Assembly (NCBI RefSeq): GCF_003254645.1
Contig: NZ_PNFD01000001.1
Location: 1,302,001 to 1,366,000, forward strand
From: Microbacterium suaedae
Lineage (GTDB): Bacteria; Actinomycetota; Actinomycetes; Actinomycetales; Microbacteriaceae
Reading direction: 5' to 3'
DNA length: 64,000 nt
The position numbers and the translations under genes were made by a program. How positions within the stretch are numbered: the stretch's first letter is position 1; each line of letters opens with the position of its first letter. Positions 63,230 to 64,000 of the stretch are shown piece by piece. Under the pieces are notes generated by a model, which made no database searches, was not told where the DNA came from, and worked only from the letters and a program-made list of their open reading frames with translations.

Positions 63230-64000
63230 ATGTCGCATTCGGCCCTCGCACGCCTGCGCCCTGTCGGCGTCCTCGCGGCACTCGCCGCCGGCGCCCTCCT
63301 GTTCAGCGCATGTTCCTCCGACGCCTCAGACGATCCGGCGCCGTCCGAGGCCGATGGCTCGACCCACACCATCAGCCACGCCCGCGGTGAGACCGAGGTC
63401 CCCGAGGATCCGCAGCGCGTCGTCACGCTGGAGCCCGTTCAGCTCGACACATCGGTCGCGCTCGGCGTCGTCCCCGTCGGCACTTCGGTGCTCAGTGAAG
63501 AGACGGGAGTGCCCGCCTACCTCGGCGACGCCGCCGCCGACATCGAGATGGTCGGCACCGTCACCGAGCCGAGCGTCGAGCGCATCGCCGCCCTCGAGCC
63601 CGACCTCATCCTCGGCACGGAGTCGCGGCACTCGGCGCTCTACGACCAGCTCTCCGACGTCGCCCCGACGGTTTTCATGGAGACGCAGGCCGATCCGTGG
63701 CAGGACAACGTCGCCCTCGTCGCCGAGGCGCTTGGAGACGAAGCGGGCGCTGAGGAGCTTCTCGCCGACTACGAAACCCGATGCGACGAGATCGCCGAAG
63801 AGTACGACACCGCCGGGCAGACGGCGCAGCTCGTGCGCCCCCGCGACACCCGCCTCACGCTCTACGGCCCCCTCTCCTTCGCCGGAAGCACTCTCGAGTG
63901 CGCCGGATTCACAACGCCCGAGCACGACTGGGAAGACATCTCGCTCGACATCTCGCCCGAGGAGGCACGTGACGCCGAAGCCGACCTCGTGCTGGTCACG
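63230..64000 (+). CDS. Iron-siderophore ABC transporter substrate-binding lipoprotein (partial, runs off the right edge)
   Basis: 257 codons are present without a stop. Signal peptide with lipobox LLFSAC, then a FecB/FhuD-like type III binding domain: RGETEVPEDPQRVVTLEPVQ, VERIAALEPDLILGTESRHS, and the usual long central helix region (VALVAEALGDEAGAEELLAD). It binds ferric siderophores outside the membrane for an ABC importer that must lie beyond 64000. The iron box upstream predicts induction under iron limitation. Confidence 0.9.
   Translation, partial: MSHSALARLRPVGVLAALAAGALLFSACSSDASDDPAPSEADGSTHTISHARGETEVPEDPQRVVTLEPVQLDTSVALGVVPVGTSVLSEETGVPAYLGDAAADIEMVGTVTEPSVERIAALEPDLILGTESRHSALYDQLSDVAPTVFMETQADPWQDNVALVAEALGDEAGAEELLADYETRCDEIAEEYDTAGQTAQLVRPRDTRLTLYGPLSFAGSTLECAGFTTPEHDWEDISLDISPEEARDAEADLVLVT

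Overview
The window reads as chromosomal DNA of a high-GC actinobacterium, most likely Micrococcales and probably Microbacteriaceae-like. Supporting signs are very high GC, frequent GTG/TTG starts, 1-11 nt gene overlaps, the coproporphyrin-dependent heme genes typical of Gram-positives, a SigK/RskA/fasciclin module and an F420-type oxidoreductase. No rRNA, tRNA, CRISPR array, integrase or transposase was seen. Species and genus cannot be fixed from the sequence alone.

Region 1 (1-8.2 kb): heme synthesis. hemE and hemY (minus) lie next to hemA (plus). A three-gene envelope/stress operon (YtxH, holin-like, DUF3618) separates them from hemQ-hemC-hemD, which runs off the left edge. Region 2 (8.2-17.6 kb): nitrate respiration, narK-narG-narH-narJ-narI, divergent from a MobA-type molybdopterin guanylyltransferase with a DUF6457-like tail and next to a stand-alone DUF6457 gene. 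Region 3 (17.7-26.7 kb): sigK-rskA divergent from a fasciclin lipoprotein, then housekeeping and repair genes (DUF1801, ogt, DUF2809, glycyl-tRNA synthetase), an LLM-class oxidoreductase, an MFS pump and a GNAT enzyme.

Region 4 (26.9-55.3 kb) is a large catabolic block for lignin-type phenolics. An IclR regulator precedes pcaHGBDC (protocatechuate to 3-oxoadipate). A tacAT-type toxin-antitoxin pair follows. A MarR regulator is divergent from an operon of SDR, amidohydrolase, acyl-CoA dehydrogenase, MaoC hydratase and CoA ligase, which matches the CoA-dependent beta-oxidative route for hydroxycinnamates. An AraC regulator is divergent from an aromatic-aldehyde-type dehydrogenase plus a ribose-type ABC importer. 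A taurine/nitrate-type ABC importer with an MFS gene is divergent from a secreted tannase/feruloyl-esterase-family hydrolase. Finally metF-purU-ligM form a tetrahydrofolate-dependent aryl-O-demethylation unit followed by a PadR regulator. Together they could release, import, shorten, demethylate and ring-cleave ferulate- or vanillate-like compounds and recycle the methyl group as formate. This integrated reading is inference. pcaIJF, a 4-hydroxybenzoate hydroxylase and folD are not in the window.

Region 5 (55.3-62.8 kb): a DeoR regulator divergent from a ribose-type ABC importer and DhaK/DhaL kinase subunits, suggesting uptake and phosphorylation of a small ketose or polyol-derived ketose. 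Region 6 (62.8-64 kb): a DtxR/IdeR-like box and the start of an iron-siderophore binding lipoprotein.

The most unusual structure is a set of palindromic elements. Three 56-bp copies share 22-nt arms and 12-nt loops. One unrelated 84-nt palindrome sits in frame inside pcaB, and there are several long hairpins between genes. Two catabolic promoter regions also share a 13-bp operator-like sequence.
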